Notes: generated by a model from the sequence alone, not told the origin. A DNA stretch of 64,000 nt from Sphaerotilus hippei (GCF_003201595.1 NZ_QJJS01000014.1:1-64000); one strand, 5' to 3'. Positions 46,776-56,244 are shown, counted from the first letter of the stretch. A program made the numbers and translations.

Positions 46776-48239
46776 TCAGGCGGCTTGTTTCCAGGGCGCC
46801 TTGGCGAAACCCCACACGGGGCTGGAGATCGCCATGTCCATGTCGCGCGCGAAGATCGCGAAGCCGTCGTAGCCGTGGTAGGGGCCGGAGTAGTCCCAGC
46901 TGTGCATCTGGCGGAAGGGCACGCCCATCTTCTGGAACACGTACTTTTCCTTGATGCCCGAGCCGACCAGGTCCGGCTGGACCTTCTCGACGAACTTCTC
47001 GAACTCGTAGCCGGTCACGTCGTCATAGATCAGCGTGCCGTCCTTGATGTAGTGCGTGGTGCGCTGGTAGTCGTCGTTGTGGCCGAACTCGTAGCCGGTG
47101 CCGACCACGTTCATGCCCAGGTCCTCGTAGGCACCGATGACGTGGCGCGGACGCAGGCCGCCGACGAACAGCATGACGGTCTTGTCCTGCAGGCGCGGCT
47201 TGTACTTGGCGACCACGGCATCGACCAGCGGGCGGTACTTGGCGATCACTTCCTCGGCCTTGGCCTTGATGGTGTCGTCGAAGTGGCTGGCGATCTCGCG
47301 CAGGCTCTTCTCGATCTGCGTCGGGCCGAAGAAGTTGTACTCGACCCAGGGCACGCCGAACTTCTCTTCCATGTGCCGGCTGATGTAGTTCATCGAGCGG
47401 TAGCAGTGCAGCACGTTGAGCTTGGCCTTCGGGGTGTTCTCCAGCTCGGCGATGGTGCCGTCGCCGGACCACTGGGCGATCACGCGCAGGCCCATCTCCT
47501 CGAGCAGGATGCGCGAGGACCAGGCGTCGCCGCCGATGTTGTAGTCGCCGATGATGGCCACGTCGTAGGGCGTGGACACGAAGTCCGGGCGCTTGTTCGG
47601 GTCGGCCTTGTCGAACACGTAGTCACGGATCGCGTCGTTGGCGATGTGGTGACCCAGCGACTGGGACACGCCACGGAAGCCTTCGCAGCGCACCGGCACG
47701 ATGGTGTGGCCGCCGTATTCCTTGGTCTTCTTCTTCGACACCGCTTCGATGTCGTCGCCGATCAGGCCGATCGGGCACTCGGACTGCACCGAGATGCCCT
47801 TGTTCAGCGGGAACAGGTCCTGGATCTCGTCGATGATCTTGTCGAGCTTCTTGTCGCCACCGAAGACGATGTCCTTCTCCTGGAAGTCGGAGGTGAACTG
47901 CATCGTCACGAAGGTGTCGATGCCGGTGGTGCCGATGTAGTAGTTGCGGCGGGCGGCCCAGCTGTACTGGCCGCAGCCCACCGGGCCGTGCGAGATGTGG
48001 ATCATGTCCTTGATCGGACCCCACACCACGCCCTTGGAGCCGGCATAGGCGCAGCCACGGATCGTCATGACCCCCGGCAGCGACTTGATGTTGGACTTGA
48101 CGCCGCAGTCGGGCTTGCCTTCCTCGAACTGGCCGAGGTGCTTGGCGCGGCGCTTGGCCATCTTCTCGGGATAGGCCTTCAGGACTTCATCGATCAAGGC
48201 CTTGTTGGCGGCCTTGCGGTCTTCAACCGTCATGCTCAT
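46776..48239 (-). CDS. nifD: Molybdenum-iron protein alpha subunit NifD
   Basis: The 487-residue protein carries the FeMo-cofactor ligands: Cys in [22 protein letters not shown] near residue 275 and His in [17 protein letters not shown] near 443. P-cluster cysteines are in [32 protein letters not shown] and [16 protein letters not shown]. The residues Gln and Val/His lining the substrate site (SHGPVGC region) are standard for a Mo enzyme. Two in-frame ATGs, at 48239 and 48233, can serve as start. It follows nifH by 66 bases. Confidence 0.96.
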   Translation of the reverse strand: MSMTVEDRKAANKALIDEVLKAYPEKMAKRRAKHLGQFEEGKPDCGVKSNIKSLPGVMTIRGCAYAGSKGVVWGPIKDMIHISHGPVGCGQYSWAARRNYYIGTTGIDTFVTMQFTSDFQEKDIVFGGDKKLDKIIDEIQDLFPLNKGISVQSECPIGLIGDDIEAVSKKKTKEYGGHTIVPVRCEGFRGVSQSLGHHIANDAIRDYVFDKADPNKRPDFVSTPYDVAIIGDYNIGGDAWSSRILLEEMGLRVIAQWSGDGTIAELENTPKAKLNVLHCYRSMNYISRHMEEKFGVPWVEYNFFGPTQIEKSLREIASHFDDTIKAKAEEVIAKYRPLVDAVVAKYKPRLQDKTVMLFVGGLRPRHVIGAYEDLGMNVVGTGYEFGHNDDYQRTTHYIKDGTLIYDDVTGYEFEKFVEKVQPDLVGSGIKEKYVFQKMGVPFRQMHSWDYSGPYHGYDGFAIFARDMDMAISSPVWGFAKAPWKQAA

Positions 48240-48270
48240 GGTGTGGGTGCTCCAGACAGGGTGGAAGGGC

Positions 48271-48291
48271 GGGTGGCGCGCCGCGCCACCC
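48271..48291 (-). other. Perfect hairpin in the nifH-nifD intergenic region
   Basis: GGGTGGCGCG and CGCGCCACCC form 10-bp perfect arms around a single C, directly after nifH. A structure here is common in nif operons and is thought to protect the nifH message, giving the excess of NifH over NifDK. There is no T-tract, so read-through into nifD is expected. Confidence 0.7.
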
Positions 48292-48305
48292 TGAACGGCT
48301 CAGAC

Positions 48306-49316
<1,011 letters not shown>

Positions 49317-49320
49317 TTAT

Positions 49321-49337
49321 CGCAACTGGTGTGCCAG
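49321..49337 (-). promoter_or_regulatory. Sigma-54 promoter of nifHDK
   Basis: The minus strand reads CTGGCACACCAGTTGCG: TGGCAC, five bases, TTGC, a full consensus match with GG and GC exactly 10 bases apart. Transcription should start near 49310, about 120 bases before the nifH ATG. Confidence 0.92.
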
Positions 49338-49350
49338 GTCGCTCAACTTC

Positions 49351-49363
49351 CATCAAGTGCTTG
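49351..49363. promoter_or_regulatory. IHF-like site of the nifH promoter
   Basis: CATCAAGTGCTTG matches WATCAA-N4-TTR except for the first base. It lies between the enhancer and the sigma-54 promoter, where IHF bends DNA to bring NifA to the polymerase. Confidence 0.6.
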
Positions 49364-49415
49364 TTTTAAAAGGACAAACATCGATTTCACGTGGTTTTCG
49401 GGTGGCAGTTTCGAA

Positions 49416-49431
49416 TGTGTGAAACCCGACA
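49416..49431. promoter_or_regulatory. NifA enhancer, perfect TGT-N10-ACA
   Basis: TGTGTGAAACCCGACA matches the NifA upstream activator consensus exactly. Its centre is about 113 bases from the inferred nifH start of transcription and about 118 from the one inferred for the divergent haemoglobin operon, so it can serve both. Confidence 0.85.
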
Positions 49432-49515
49432 ATGTCGAACGCGTCGGACTGTCGGAAGCGGCCCAGATTCGCGACAGATCCCACACGGATCCGTCACGAA
49501 CGGCGTTTTCACGGG

Positions 49516-49532
49516 TGGTATGGCGGTTGCTC
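49516..49532 (+). promoter_or_regulatory. Candidate sigma-54 promoter of the haemoglobin-draTG operon
   Basis: TGGTATGGCGGTTGCTC has GG and GC exactly 10 bases apart and a consensus TTGCT at -12; the -24 element is TGGTAT instead of TGGCAC. Transcription would start near 49542, right at the best ATG (49544), implying an almost leaderless message. Confidence 0.55.
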
Positions 49533-49543
49533 TGGTGATGTCC

Positions 49544-50074
49544 ATGAGCCACCTGCCCCCACTCCCCATCGTCGGTGCGACCGCCACGGCCGTCCCCGCG
49601 CCTGCGCACTACGCCCGCCTGGGTGGTCATGACGCGGTGGTCCGCCTGGTCGAGGCCTTCTACAAAGCCATGGACACCCGGGCCGACGCGGTCGTCATCC
49701 GCGCGATGCACGAGCCCGATCTGCGCGCCACCCGGGAACTGCTGGTGAAGTACCTGAGCGAATGGATGGGCGGCCCGCGCCTCTACGCCCCCGAGCGTGG
49801 CGCGCCGATGCTGCGCCGGCGCCACCAGCCCTTCGACATCGACGCCAGCGCGCGCGATGCGTGGATGGCCTGCATGCGCCAGGCGATGGACGACACCGGG
49901 GTCGAGCCCGCGCTGCGCCAGGAGCTCGACCAGGCTTTCCACAAGGTGGCCGACTTCATCCGCAACACCGAACACGGCGGCAGCGAACGGCCGCACCCCG
50001 GCCGCCCCCGCGAGACCCACCCGGGCCAGGCGGGCGCGCCGCACACCTCGGATCCGTCCGCGCCCACGGTCTGA
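49544..50074 (+). CDS. Truncated haemoglobin (group II-like)
   Basis: The 176-residue protein contains a 2-on-2 globin: HYARLGGHDAVVRLVEAFYKAMDT (B helix), MHEPDL, then KYLSEWMGGPRLYAPERGAPMLRRRHQPFDI with the proximal His in RRRHQPFDI and the conserved Trp in DAWMACMRQAMDD, the group II pattern. The extra C-terminal tail is Pro/Gly/His-rich. It could buffer oxygen or detoxify NO around nitrogenase. The ATG at 49544 is chosen; upstream in-frame ATGs at 49538 and 49520 lie before the inferred start of transcription. First gene of the draTG operon. Confidence 0.85.
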   Translation: MSHLPPLPIVGATATAVPAPAHYARLGGHDAVVRLVEAFYKAMDTRADAVVIRAMHEPDLRATRELLVKYLSEWMGGPRLYAPERGAPMLRRRHQPFDIDASARDAWMACMRQAMDDTGVEPALRQELDQAFHKVADFIRNTEHGGSERPHPGRPRETHPGQAGAPHTSDPSAPTV

Positions 50075-50119
50075 GCCTCTTTCACCCCCACCGCTTTTTC
50101 ACCCACCGGAGCCTCCATC

Positions 50120-50713
50120 ATGAGCACCACCATCGCCGACACCGTCCTGGGCCGCCTCGAAGCCGAAGGCCGCCTGCTCAACAGCGTCCTCAAGGGACCG
50201 ACCAAGAAGCCCGGCCGCATCGGCTTCCGGGGCGACATCGCGCTGAAGTTCCAGGTCAAGAAGGCCGACGAGGCGCGCCCGCCGGAGATCAGCTCCGACC
50301 AGGTGATCGCGGCCGCCCACGCCGACGAGCCCTACCTGGCCTTCATGTGCGGCTTCCTGGTGAGCTTCGAGTACGTCAAGCTGCTGGCCGAGGTGCTGGG
50401 CGACGCGCTGGCGCCGCAGGGCAAGTACTTCCTGTTCTGCGACAACATCGACATCTCCAAGCGCTACCAGGTCGATTTCGGCGGCGCGACCTTCTACATC
50501 CTGCCCATCGACGAGGCCACGGTCTACAACGAGCTGCTGCAGCTGCTGTACCTCGAGAAGAACGACCTGAAGAAGCTCGACACCGCCGGCAAGGTCGACG
50601 CGATCGCCGACAAGGCCAAGGGCTTCGACCAGACCTTCCCGAAGATCAGCTACGAAGAAGGCCTGGCGCTGATGGGCCCGGTGCGCAACCTCTACGAGAA
50701 CCGGCCCGTGTGA
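50120..50713 (+). CDS. Unknown 197-residue protein preceding draT
   Basis: I do not recognise the family. The protein reads MSTTIADTVLGRLEAEGRLLNSV, then a basic segment KGPTKKPGRIGFRGDIALKFQVKKADE, a mixed alpha/beta centre (YLAFMCGFLVSFEYVKLLAEVLGDAL; YFLFCDNIDISKRYQVDFGGATFYIL) and a helical end. Two single Cys, no motif, no signal. It starts 45 bases after the globin gene and its TGA overlaps the draT GTG by four bases. Strong coupling to draT suggests a part in nitrogenase reductase modification, as inference. Confidence 0.8.
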   Translation: MSTTIADTVLGRLEAEGRLLNSVLKGPTKKPGRIGFRGDIALKFQVKKADEARPPEISSDQVIAAAHADEPYLAFMCGFLVSFEYVKLLAEVLGDALAPQGKYFLFCDNIDISKRYQVDFGGATFYILPIDEATVYNELLQLLYLEKNDLKKLDTAGKVDAIADKAKGFDQTFPKISYEEGLALMGPVRNLYENRPV

Positions 50714-51573
50714 AGACCGACCCGGCAGCGGACCTGGAAGGCATCGATGTCCATCCCCGGCACTGGTATTCGACCAATCTGGTCGGCCTTCCCGCGCCGC
50801 TGCTCGCCAGCGTGGACTTCCAGCGGCACCCCGTGCCGCTGGCCATCGCCGGCACCCGCGAGGCCCATGCGGGCCTGTTCGCGCTGCTCGACCGCAGCAG
50901 CAGCCTGAGCGAGGCCCGCGACGTGTTCAGACACTACCTGAGCATCGCCTTCGGCCTGCCCCGCCCGGGCGAGATCCCCGACCCCACCGAGCGGCGCCGC
51001 TGGCGCGCCAGCTACCTCAAGCTGCTGCACGGCTGGGGACAGGACGCCAACGGCCCCGCCGGTGCCGTCTGCAAGGGCTGGGTCGAGAGCCGCTTCGGCC
51101 TGGTGCCCGGCTTCCACCGGGCGCCGCTGGGCCATTTCCCTTCGCCCGCCTGGATGCGCTACCTGGAGGAGAAGGCCAGCAGCCGCTTCCACAACAACTG
51201 CATCCACCAGCAGCTGGACCTGCTCTACGAGTTCTGCCAGTGGACGCTGCAGCGCTTCGAGCCGCTGGGGTCGGGGCCGCACGTCACGCTCTGGCGGGGC
51301 AGCAACCAGTGCGACGAGCAGATCGTGCACGGCCATCTGCGCGCCGGCCTGCCGCGCCGCAGCCGCCGGGTCACGGTGCGGCTGAACAACCTGGTGAGCT
51401 TCGCGCTCAGTCGCGAACAGGCCGACTGCTTCGGCGACTGGATCCTGTCGGCACGGATCCCCTTGTGCAAGCTGCTGTTCTACCCCGGCCTGCTCGACAC
51501 CCGCACGCTCGACGGCGAAGGCGAGGCCCTGGTCATCGGCGGCGACTGCGACCTGGAGGCCAGCTATGCCTGA
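50710..51573 (+). CDS. draT: NAD+-dinitrogen-reductase ADP-ribosyltransferase DraT
   Basis: The 287-residue enzyme ADP-ribosylates the conserved Arg of NifH and switches nitrogenase off under ammonium or low energy. DraT-specific segments are HWYSTNLVGLPAPLLASVDFQ at the N-terminus, SRFGLVPGFHRAPLGHF, the Arg of the NAD site in VTLWRGSNQCDEQ and the terminal LLDTRTLDGEGEALVIGGD. The start GTG at 50710 overlaps the upstream stop; the longer open frame further upstream is a shadow. draG follows with eight bases of overlap. Confidence 0.93.
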   Translation: MKTDPAADLEGIDVHPRHWYSTNLVGLPAPLLASVDFQRHPVPLAIAGTREAHAGLFALLDRSSSLSEARDVFRHYLSIAFGLPRPGEIPDPTERRRWRASYLKLLHGWGQDANGPAGAVCKGWVESRFGLVPGFHRAPLGHFPSPAWMRYLEEKASSRFHNNCIHQQLDLLYEFCQWTLQRFEPLGSGPHVTLWRGSNQCDEQIVHGHLRAGLPRRSRRVTVRLNNLVSFALSREQADCFGDWILSARIPLCKLLFYPGLLDTRTLDGEGEALVIGGDCDLEASYA

Positions 51574-52471
51574 TCGCCCGCCGCTGGCCGTGCTCCACGA
51601 CCGGGCGCTGGGCGCCTACCTGGGCCTGGCGCTGGGGGATGCGCTGGGGGCCACCGTTGAATTCATGACCGCCGGCGAGATCGCCGCGCGGCACGGCGTG
51701 CACCGCCAGATCAGCGGCGGTGGCTGGCTGAAGCTGGCGCCCGGTCAGGTCACCGACGACACCACGATGGCGCTCGCGCTGGGGGATGCGCTGATCGAGG
51801 GCCGGCACTCGGGCGCCGGCTTCGAGACGCGCCGGGTGGCCGATCATTTCGTGCGCTGGTGGCGCGGCAAGCCGGTGGACTGCGGCAACACCTGCCGCCG
51901 CGGCATCCAGCGCTACCTGGCCGACGGCTCGCTCGAGGGGCCGCCATCCGACGGTGATGCCGGCAACGGCGCGGCCATGCGCAACCTGCCTGTCGTGCTG
52001 GCCACGCTGGACACGAGCGACGAGACGGCGCTGCAGGCCCAGTCGCTGGCCCAGGCGCGGCTGACCCACCACCACCCCTGGTCCGATGCGGCCACGCTGG
52101 CGCTCGCCCGGCTCGTGCGGGCGCTGCTGCTGGGGCAGGGCGAGCGCTGCGAAGCGCTGGCGGTCGAGCTGGTCGCGCAGCACGCGGTGTTCCGCTTCAA
52201 GCCCTACCCGGGCCGGGCCAGCGCCTTCGTGGTCGACACGATGCAGACGGTGCTGCATCACTACTTCGCCCATGAGGATTTCGAGGCCGCGCTGGTGGCC
52301 ACCGTCAACCGCGGCGACGATGCCGACACCACCGGGGCGCTGGTGGGCATGCTGGCGGGCGCCCGCTGCGGCGCGGCCGCGCTGCCCGCGCACTGGCTGC
52401 GCCGGCTCGACCCGCAGGTGCGCCGCGCCATCACCGAACAGACCAGCAGCCTGCTGGCATGCACGCCATGA
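51566..52471 (+). CDS. draG: ADP-ribosyl-[dinitrogen reductase] glycohydrolase DraG
   Basis: The 301-residue dimetal hydrolase removes ADP-ribose from NifH and reactivates it. Metal ligands are in VTDDTTMALALGDAL (TDDT) near residue 61 and NRGDDADTTGALVGMLAGA (DDADT) near 250. GALVGMLAGARCG and the N-terminal GAYLGLALGDALGATVEFM are typical of ADP-ribosylglycohydrolases. It overlaps draT by eight bases and the next gene by four. Confidence 0.94.
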   Translation: MPDRPPLAVLHDRALGAYLGLALGDALGATVEFMTAGEIAARHGVHRQISGGGWLKLAPGQVTDDTTMALALGDALIEGRHSGAGFETRRVADHFVRWWRGKPVDCGNTCRRGIQRYLADGSLEGPPSDGDAGNGAAMRNLPVVLATLDTSDETALQAQSLAQARLTHHHPWSDAATLALARLVRALLLGQGERCEALAVELVAQHAVFRFKPYPGRASAFVVDTMQTVLHHYFAHEDFEAALVATVNRGDDADTTGALVGMLAGARCGAAALPAHWLRRLDPQVRRAITEQTSSLLACTP

Positions 52472-54261
52472 ACGCCACGCCCCCCCCGCCGGACACGTCC
52501 TCAGGGCCGGGCCCTGACAGCCCGCTCGCGAGCCGGGTCCGCCAGGTGCGGGCCTATCACGAGCTCAGCAAGCACCAGCTGCAGCGCTACGCGGCCGGCC
52601 CGGAGACGCTCGACTGGGACGCCCAGCCCGATCCTTTCCGCCGCTACCTCGGTGCCACGCTGACCCCGCTGCCGCTGGCTGCCGACGACTGCACGCTGCC
52701 CTGGAACCGGTTGTTCGAGCCGGGCGCCGTGGTGGCCCGGCCGCTGGACCGGGACGGCATGGGCCTGCTGCTGGAGCTGAGCCTGGCGCTGTCGGCATGG
52801 AAGCAGCAGGGGCCCGACCGCTGGGCCGTGCGCGTCAACCCCTCCAGCGGCAACCTGCATCCCACCGAAGGCTGGCTGATCAGCCAGGACCTGCCCGGCG
52901 TGGCCGATGGCCTGCACCACTACGCTCCCCGGGAACACGGGCTGGAGCACCGGGCCGCCGGCCGCTGCGCGCACACGTGCGGCCCCCGCGCCTGGCTGGC
53001 GCTCAGCACGATCGACTGGCGCGAGGCCTGGAAGTACGGCGAGCGGGCCTTCCGCTACGGCCAGCTCGACATCGGCCATGCGCTGGGCGCGCTGCGTCAT
53101 GCCGCGGCCGTGCTGGGCTGGCGGCTGCGCCGCGTGCCCATGGGCAGCGTGTCGCTGGCCCGGCTGCTGGGCCTGGACCGGGATGCGGACTACGGCCAGG
53201 CCGAGCGGGAAGAGCCCGAACTGCTGCTGCAGATCGTGGCCGACGACCGGGCGCCCGCCATCACGCCGCGGCCCGCCGCCTGGACCTGGTCGGGCCAAGC
53301 CAGCCGGCTGGACCGCCACCCGATGTACCGCTGGCCGGTCATCGCCACGGTGGCCCGGGCCAGCCTGTCCCCCGAGGTGGACGACACCGGCGCGAGCGGC
53401 CCCGGGACAGGCACACCGGCCAGCGCCCCGGCCGACCTGGCGGCCATGGCCGGCACGGACCCGGTGCAGGCCGTGCCGGCCGGCAGCCGGGCGCACGAGC
53501 TGGCGGCCACGCTGATCCGCCAGCGCCGCAGCGCGCAGCGCTTCGATGCCCGGGCGCGGGCGCCGCTGGCCACGCTGCTGCCGCTGCTGGCCACGCTGCA
53601 GTCGCCGCGGCTGCCGCTGGACCTGGGTCCGGCCGGGCCGCGGGTGCATGTGCTGGCGTTCGTGCACCGCGTGGACGGGCTGGCGCCCGGCGCCTACCTG
53701 CTGCCCCGGCGGGCCGCGGCGCTGCCGCTGCTGCAGCAGGTGCTGGGCGGCACGACCGACTGGCAGGTCGACGAGCCGGTGCGGCAGCAGGCGCGGGCGG
53801 CCGGGCTCGGCGAGCTCATGCTGATCCGCCTGACGGACAACCCGGCGCTGGCCGGCACGCTGCGCACGCTCAACTGCCATCAGGCACTGGGCTCGGATGC
53901 GCTGGTCGCGCTGGCCCTGCTGGGCGAGTTCGACGCCAGCCTCGGGCCGGCCGACGACGGCGCCCGGCCCTGGGCCTACCGGGACCTGTTCCACGAAGCG
54001 GGCCTGCTCGGCCAGGTGCTCTACCTGGAGGCCGAGGCCGCCGGCCTGGCCGGCACCGGCATCGGCTGCTACTTCGACGACGCCACCCACCAGTTGCTGG
54101 GCCTCGCGCCCGGGGACACGCGGCTGCAGAGCCTCTACCACTTCACGGTCGGCGTGCCGGTGCGCGACGGACGCATCACCTCGGAGCCACCCTACGCCCA
54201 CCGCCTGCCTGTCCTGCCCCCGCCCCCTTCCACCGACGCCGACGGAGACCCCGCCCCATGA
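52468..54261 (+). CDS. SagB-type oxidoreductase with two nitroreductase domains
   Basis: The 597-residue protein has two nitroreductase-fold halves. The first shows RVNPSSGNLHPTEGWLI near residue 125, the SagB signature that binds FMN, and ALSTIDWREAWKYGERAFRYGQLDIGHALGALRHAA. The second starts near residue 350 with RQRRSAQRFDARARAPLATLL and has CHQALGSDALVALALLGEF and the end AGTGIGCYFDD. SagB enzymes oxidise azolines in peptide antibiotics, but no cyclodehydratase or precursor gene is near, so another redox task is likely. ATG overlaps the draG stop (ATGA). Confidence 0.83.
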   Translation: MNATPPPPDTSSGPGPDSPLASRVRQVRAYHELSKHQLQRYAAGPETLDWDAQPDPFRRYLGATLTPLPLAADDCTLPWNRLFEPGAVVARPLDRDGMGLLLELSLALSAWKQQGPDRWAVRVNPSSGNLHPTEGWLISQDLPGVADGLHHYAPREHGLEHRAAGRCAHTCGPRAWLALSTIDWREAWKYGERAFRYGQLDIGHALGALRHAAAVLGWRLRRVPMGSVSLARLLGLDRDADYGQAEREEPELLLQIVADDRAPAITPRPAAWTWSGQASRLDRHPMYRWPVIATVARASLSPEVDDTGASGPGTGTPASAPADLAAMAGTDPVQAVPAGSRAHELAATLIRQRRSAQRFDARARAPLATLLPLLATLQSPRLPLDLGPAGPRVHVLAFVHRVDGLAPGAYLLPRRAAALPLLQQVLGGTTDWQVDEPVRQQARAAGLGELMLIRLTDNPALAGTLRTLNCHQALGSDALVALALLGEFDASLGPADDGARPWAYRDLFHEAGLLGQVLYLEAEAAGLAGTGIGCYFDDATHQLLGLAPGDTRLQSLYHFTVGVPVRDGRITSEPPYAHRLPVLPPPPSTDADGDPAP

Positions 54262-55043
54262 GCCCCAGCCCGACCCCCTCCAGCGGCCTGATCCGGCTGG
54301 CCCCCGACGAGGTGCAGGCCCACCTGGCGCAGCGGCCCGCCGCCCTGGTGCTCGACGCCCGCGACGAGCAGGCTCATGCACGCAGCCACTGGCCCGGCAG
54401 CGTGCGCCTGGACGGCCGCAACCACGAGCGCCTGCTGATGCGCGAGGCCCGCGACCGGCCGGTCTTCCTCTACTGCCACCACGGCAACGCCAGCCAGACC
54501 TATGGCGGGATGTTCGTCGACTTCGGCTTCACCGATGTGGCCGATCTGGTCGGAGGCTGGACCGCCTGGGAACAGGCCCGCACGCCGGCAGCGCCCGCCC
54601 GGCCCGTGCCCGATGCGCTGGCCCGCTGGCTGGAGGCAGAGGGTTTCGACGCGACCGCCCCCGAGCGGCCCGGCCGGCATGGCAACACGCCGCTGATGCA
54701 TGCCGCCTGGCGGGGTCAGCACCACCGGGTCGACGAGCTGCTGGACCTGGGCGTGAGCCTGGAGGCGGTCAACGGCGACGGCAACAACGCGCTGTGGCTG
54801 GCCTGCGTGCACGGCGAGCCAGGGCTGATCCGGGCGCTGGTGGGTCGTGGCGTGCCGATCGACCACCAGAACGCGGCGGGTGCGAGCTGCCTGATGTATG
54901 CCGCCTCGGCCGGCAAGCCGCAGGTGGTCGAGACGCTGCTGGCCCTGGGCGCCAACCCGCGGCTGACCTCGCAGGACGACTGGACCGCGCTGGACATGGC
55001 CGCCTCGATCGAATGCCTGCAGCTGCTGCGCTCGCCGGCCTGA
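54258..55043 (+). CDS. Rhodanese-ankyrin repeat fusion protein
   Basis: Residues 1-105 form a rhodanese domain (VLDARDEQAHARSHWPGSVRLDG) with an active-site loop CHHGNAS, a single Cys able to carry persulfide. Residues 125-261 contain about four ankyrin repeats (HGNTPLMHAAWRGQHHRVDELLDLG; GNNALWLACVHGEPGLIRALVGRG; GASCLMYAASAGKPQVVETLLALG). It could carry sulfane sulfur to a protein partner bound by the repeats. The ATG overlaps the SagB-type stop by four bases, indicating tight coupling. Confidence 0.85.
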   Translation: MSPSPTPSSGLIRLAPDEVQAHLAQRPAALVLDARDEQAHARSHWPGSVRLDGRNHERLLMREARDRPVFLYCHHGNASQTYGGMFVDFGFTDVADLVGGWTAWEQARTPAAPARPVPDALARWLEAEGFDATAPERPGRHGNTPLMHAAWRGQHHRVDELLDLGVSLEAVNGDGNNALWLACVHGEPGLIRALVGRGVPIDHQNAAGASCLMYAASAGKPQVVETLLALGANPRLTSQDDWTALDMAASIECLQLLRSPA

Positions 55044-55057
55044 ACGGAGCTCATCGC

Positions 55058-55495
55058 ATGACCCACCTGCACTTCCATGAAAAACCCGGCTGCGGCGGCA
55101 ATGCCCGCCAGCGCGCGCTGCTGGAGGCCGCCGGCCACACGCTGGAGCGGCACGACCTGCTGACCACGCCCTGGACCCGCGAGCGGCTGCTGCACTTCCT
55201 CGGACCGCTGCCGGTGGCGCAGTGGTTCAACCGTGCCGCGCCACGGGTGCGCAGCGGCGAGCTGCAGCCCGAGGCGCTGGACGCCGACACCGCCCTGGCG
55301 CTGCTGCTGGCCGAGCCGCTGCTGATCCGCCGTCCGCTGATGCAGCGCGCCGACGACGCCAGCGTGCAGGTGGGCTTCGACGCCGACGCGGTGCACGCCT
55401 GGATCGGCCTGCAGCCCGGCTCGGTGCCCGCCGGCGCCCGGCTCGAGGGCTGCGCCGCGGCCCGCGGGGCCTGCGCGCCGACGTCCGAATCTTGA
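55058..55495 (+). CDS. nifO: NifO-like nitrogenase-associated ArsC-family protein
   Basis: The 145-residue protein has the ArsC/Spx thioredoxin-like fold with HFHEKPGCGGNARQRALLEAAGH at the N-terminus, where the single Cys replaces the usual CxxC pair, and LLLAEPLLIRRPLMQ near residue 90, the ArsC signature. The form HEKPGCGGN is characteristic of the nitrogenase-associated subgroup that includes Azotobacter NifO, linked to molybdenum allocation between nitrogenase and nitrate reductase. It follows the rhodanese-ankyrin gene by 14 bases. Confidence 0.8.
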   Translation: MTHLHFHEKPGCGGNARQRALLEAAGHTLERHDLLTTPWTRERLLHFLGPLPVAQWFNRAAPRVRSGELQPEALDADTALALLLAEPLLIRRPLMQRADDASVQVGFDADAVHAWIGLQPGSVPAGARLEGCAAARGACAPTSES

Positions 55496-55519
55496 ACCTT
55501 GACGCACAGGAGATCCACC

Positions 55520-55756
55520 ATGCCGATGTACGAGTACCACTGCCGGGCCTGCCAGGCCGAATTCGAGTTGCTGGTGCGTTCGAGCACCGTGCCCGCCTGC
55601 CCGCAGTGCGGCAGCGCCGAGCTGGAGAAGGTGGTCTCGCGCATCGCCCCGGCCGGCAAGATCGAGGCGATCCGGGCCTCGAACCGCCGGGCCGCTGCCC
55701 GGGAAGGGCATTTCAGCCACTTCAGCAAGGCCGAGCAGGCCAAGCTGCTCAAGTAA
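55520..55756 (+). CDS. FmdB-type zinc-ribbon protein
   Basis: The 78-residue protein begins MPMYEYHCRACQAEFELLV and has two CxxC pairs (CRAC, CPQCGS) forming a zinc ribbon of the FmdB/CxxC family, followed by a basic helical tail (IRASNRRAAAREGHFSHFS). Members are presumed regulators or metal-binding helpers. AGGAG lies just upstream of the ATG. It is part of the long operon behind draTG. Confidence 0.83.
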   Translation: MPMYEYHCRACQAEFELLVRSSTVPACPQCGSAELEKVVSRIAPAGKIEAIRASNRRAAAREGHFSHFSKAEQAKLLK

Positions 55757-55789
55757 CGGCCACCCGGCCACCTCCCCCAACAGGAGTCG

Positions 55790-56230
55790 ATGATGGATCT
55801 TGTCTACAAAGCCGCGATGCTGACCCAAGGCGGCCGTGCCGGCAGCGTGCAGAGCGACGACGGCAGCTTCAAGCTCAAGCTGGCGGTGCCCACGGAGATG
55901 GGCGGCCCCGGCGGCGGCCCGTCGCCGGAGATGCTGCTGGCCGGCGCGCTGGCGGCCGACTACGAGCACTCGCTGCGCCACATCGTCCGGCTCGACCGCC
56001 TGCCGGTCAAAGGCTGCTACGTCGAGGCCACGCTGAGCCTCTACAAGACCTTCGAGGAGACCTTCAAGATGGCGCTGACGCTGACGGTGCATCTGGCCGG
56101 CCCGGTCGACCAGGTCAGCGCCGACGCGCTGGTGCAGCGCGCCCGGGGCATCAGCCCGATGCTCGAACTGGTGAAGAACAACATGACCGTCCACCTCGCC
56201 GCCGTGCTCGACACGCCGGTGACCGCCTGA
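55790..56230 (+). CDS. OsmC-family protein lacking the catalytic cysteines
   Basis: The 146-residue protein has the OsmC/Ohr fold: GGPGGGPSPEMLLAGALAADYEHSLRHI, central strand KGCYVEATLSLYKTFEE and helix ALVQRARGISPMLELVKNNMTVHLAAVLDT. In Ohr/OsmC peroxidases the first helix carries Cys (AACF) and the second starts with CP; here they read AADY and ISPM, so both peroxidatic and resolving Cys are missing. One Cys remains in the strand. It is more likely a binding protein than a peroxidase. It lies 33 bases after the FmdB-like gene. Confidence 0.8.
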   Translation: MMDLVYKAAMLTQGGRAGSVQSDDGSFKLKLAVPTEMGGPGGGPSPEMLLAGALAADYEHSLRHIVRLDRLPVKGCYVEATLSLYKTFEETFKMALTLTVHLAGPVDQVSADALVQRARGISPMLELVKNNMTVHLAAVLDTPVTA

Positions 56231-56244
56231 CACCGGAGCCCCGC

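Noticed and set aside
49362-49376. Second TGT...ACA pair near the nifH promoter
   Set aside because: The spacing is nine bases instead of ten and it overlaps the IHF-like site, only about 55 bases from the start of transcription.
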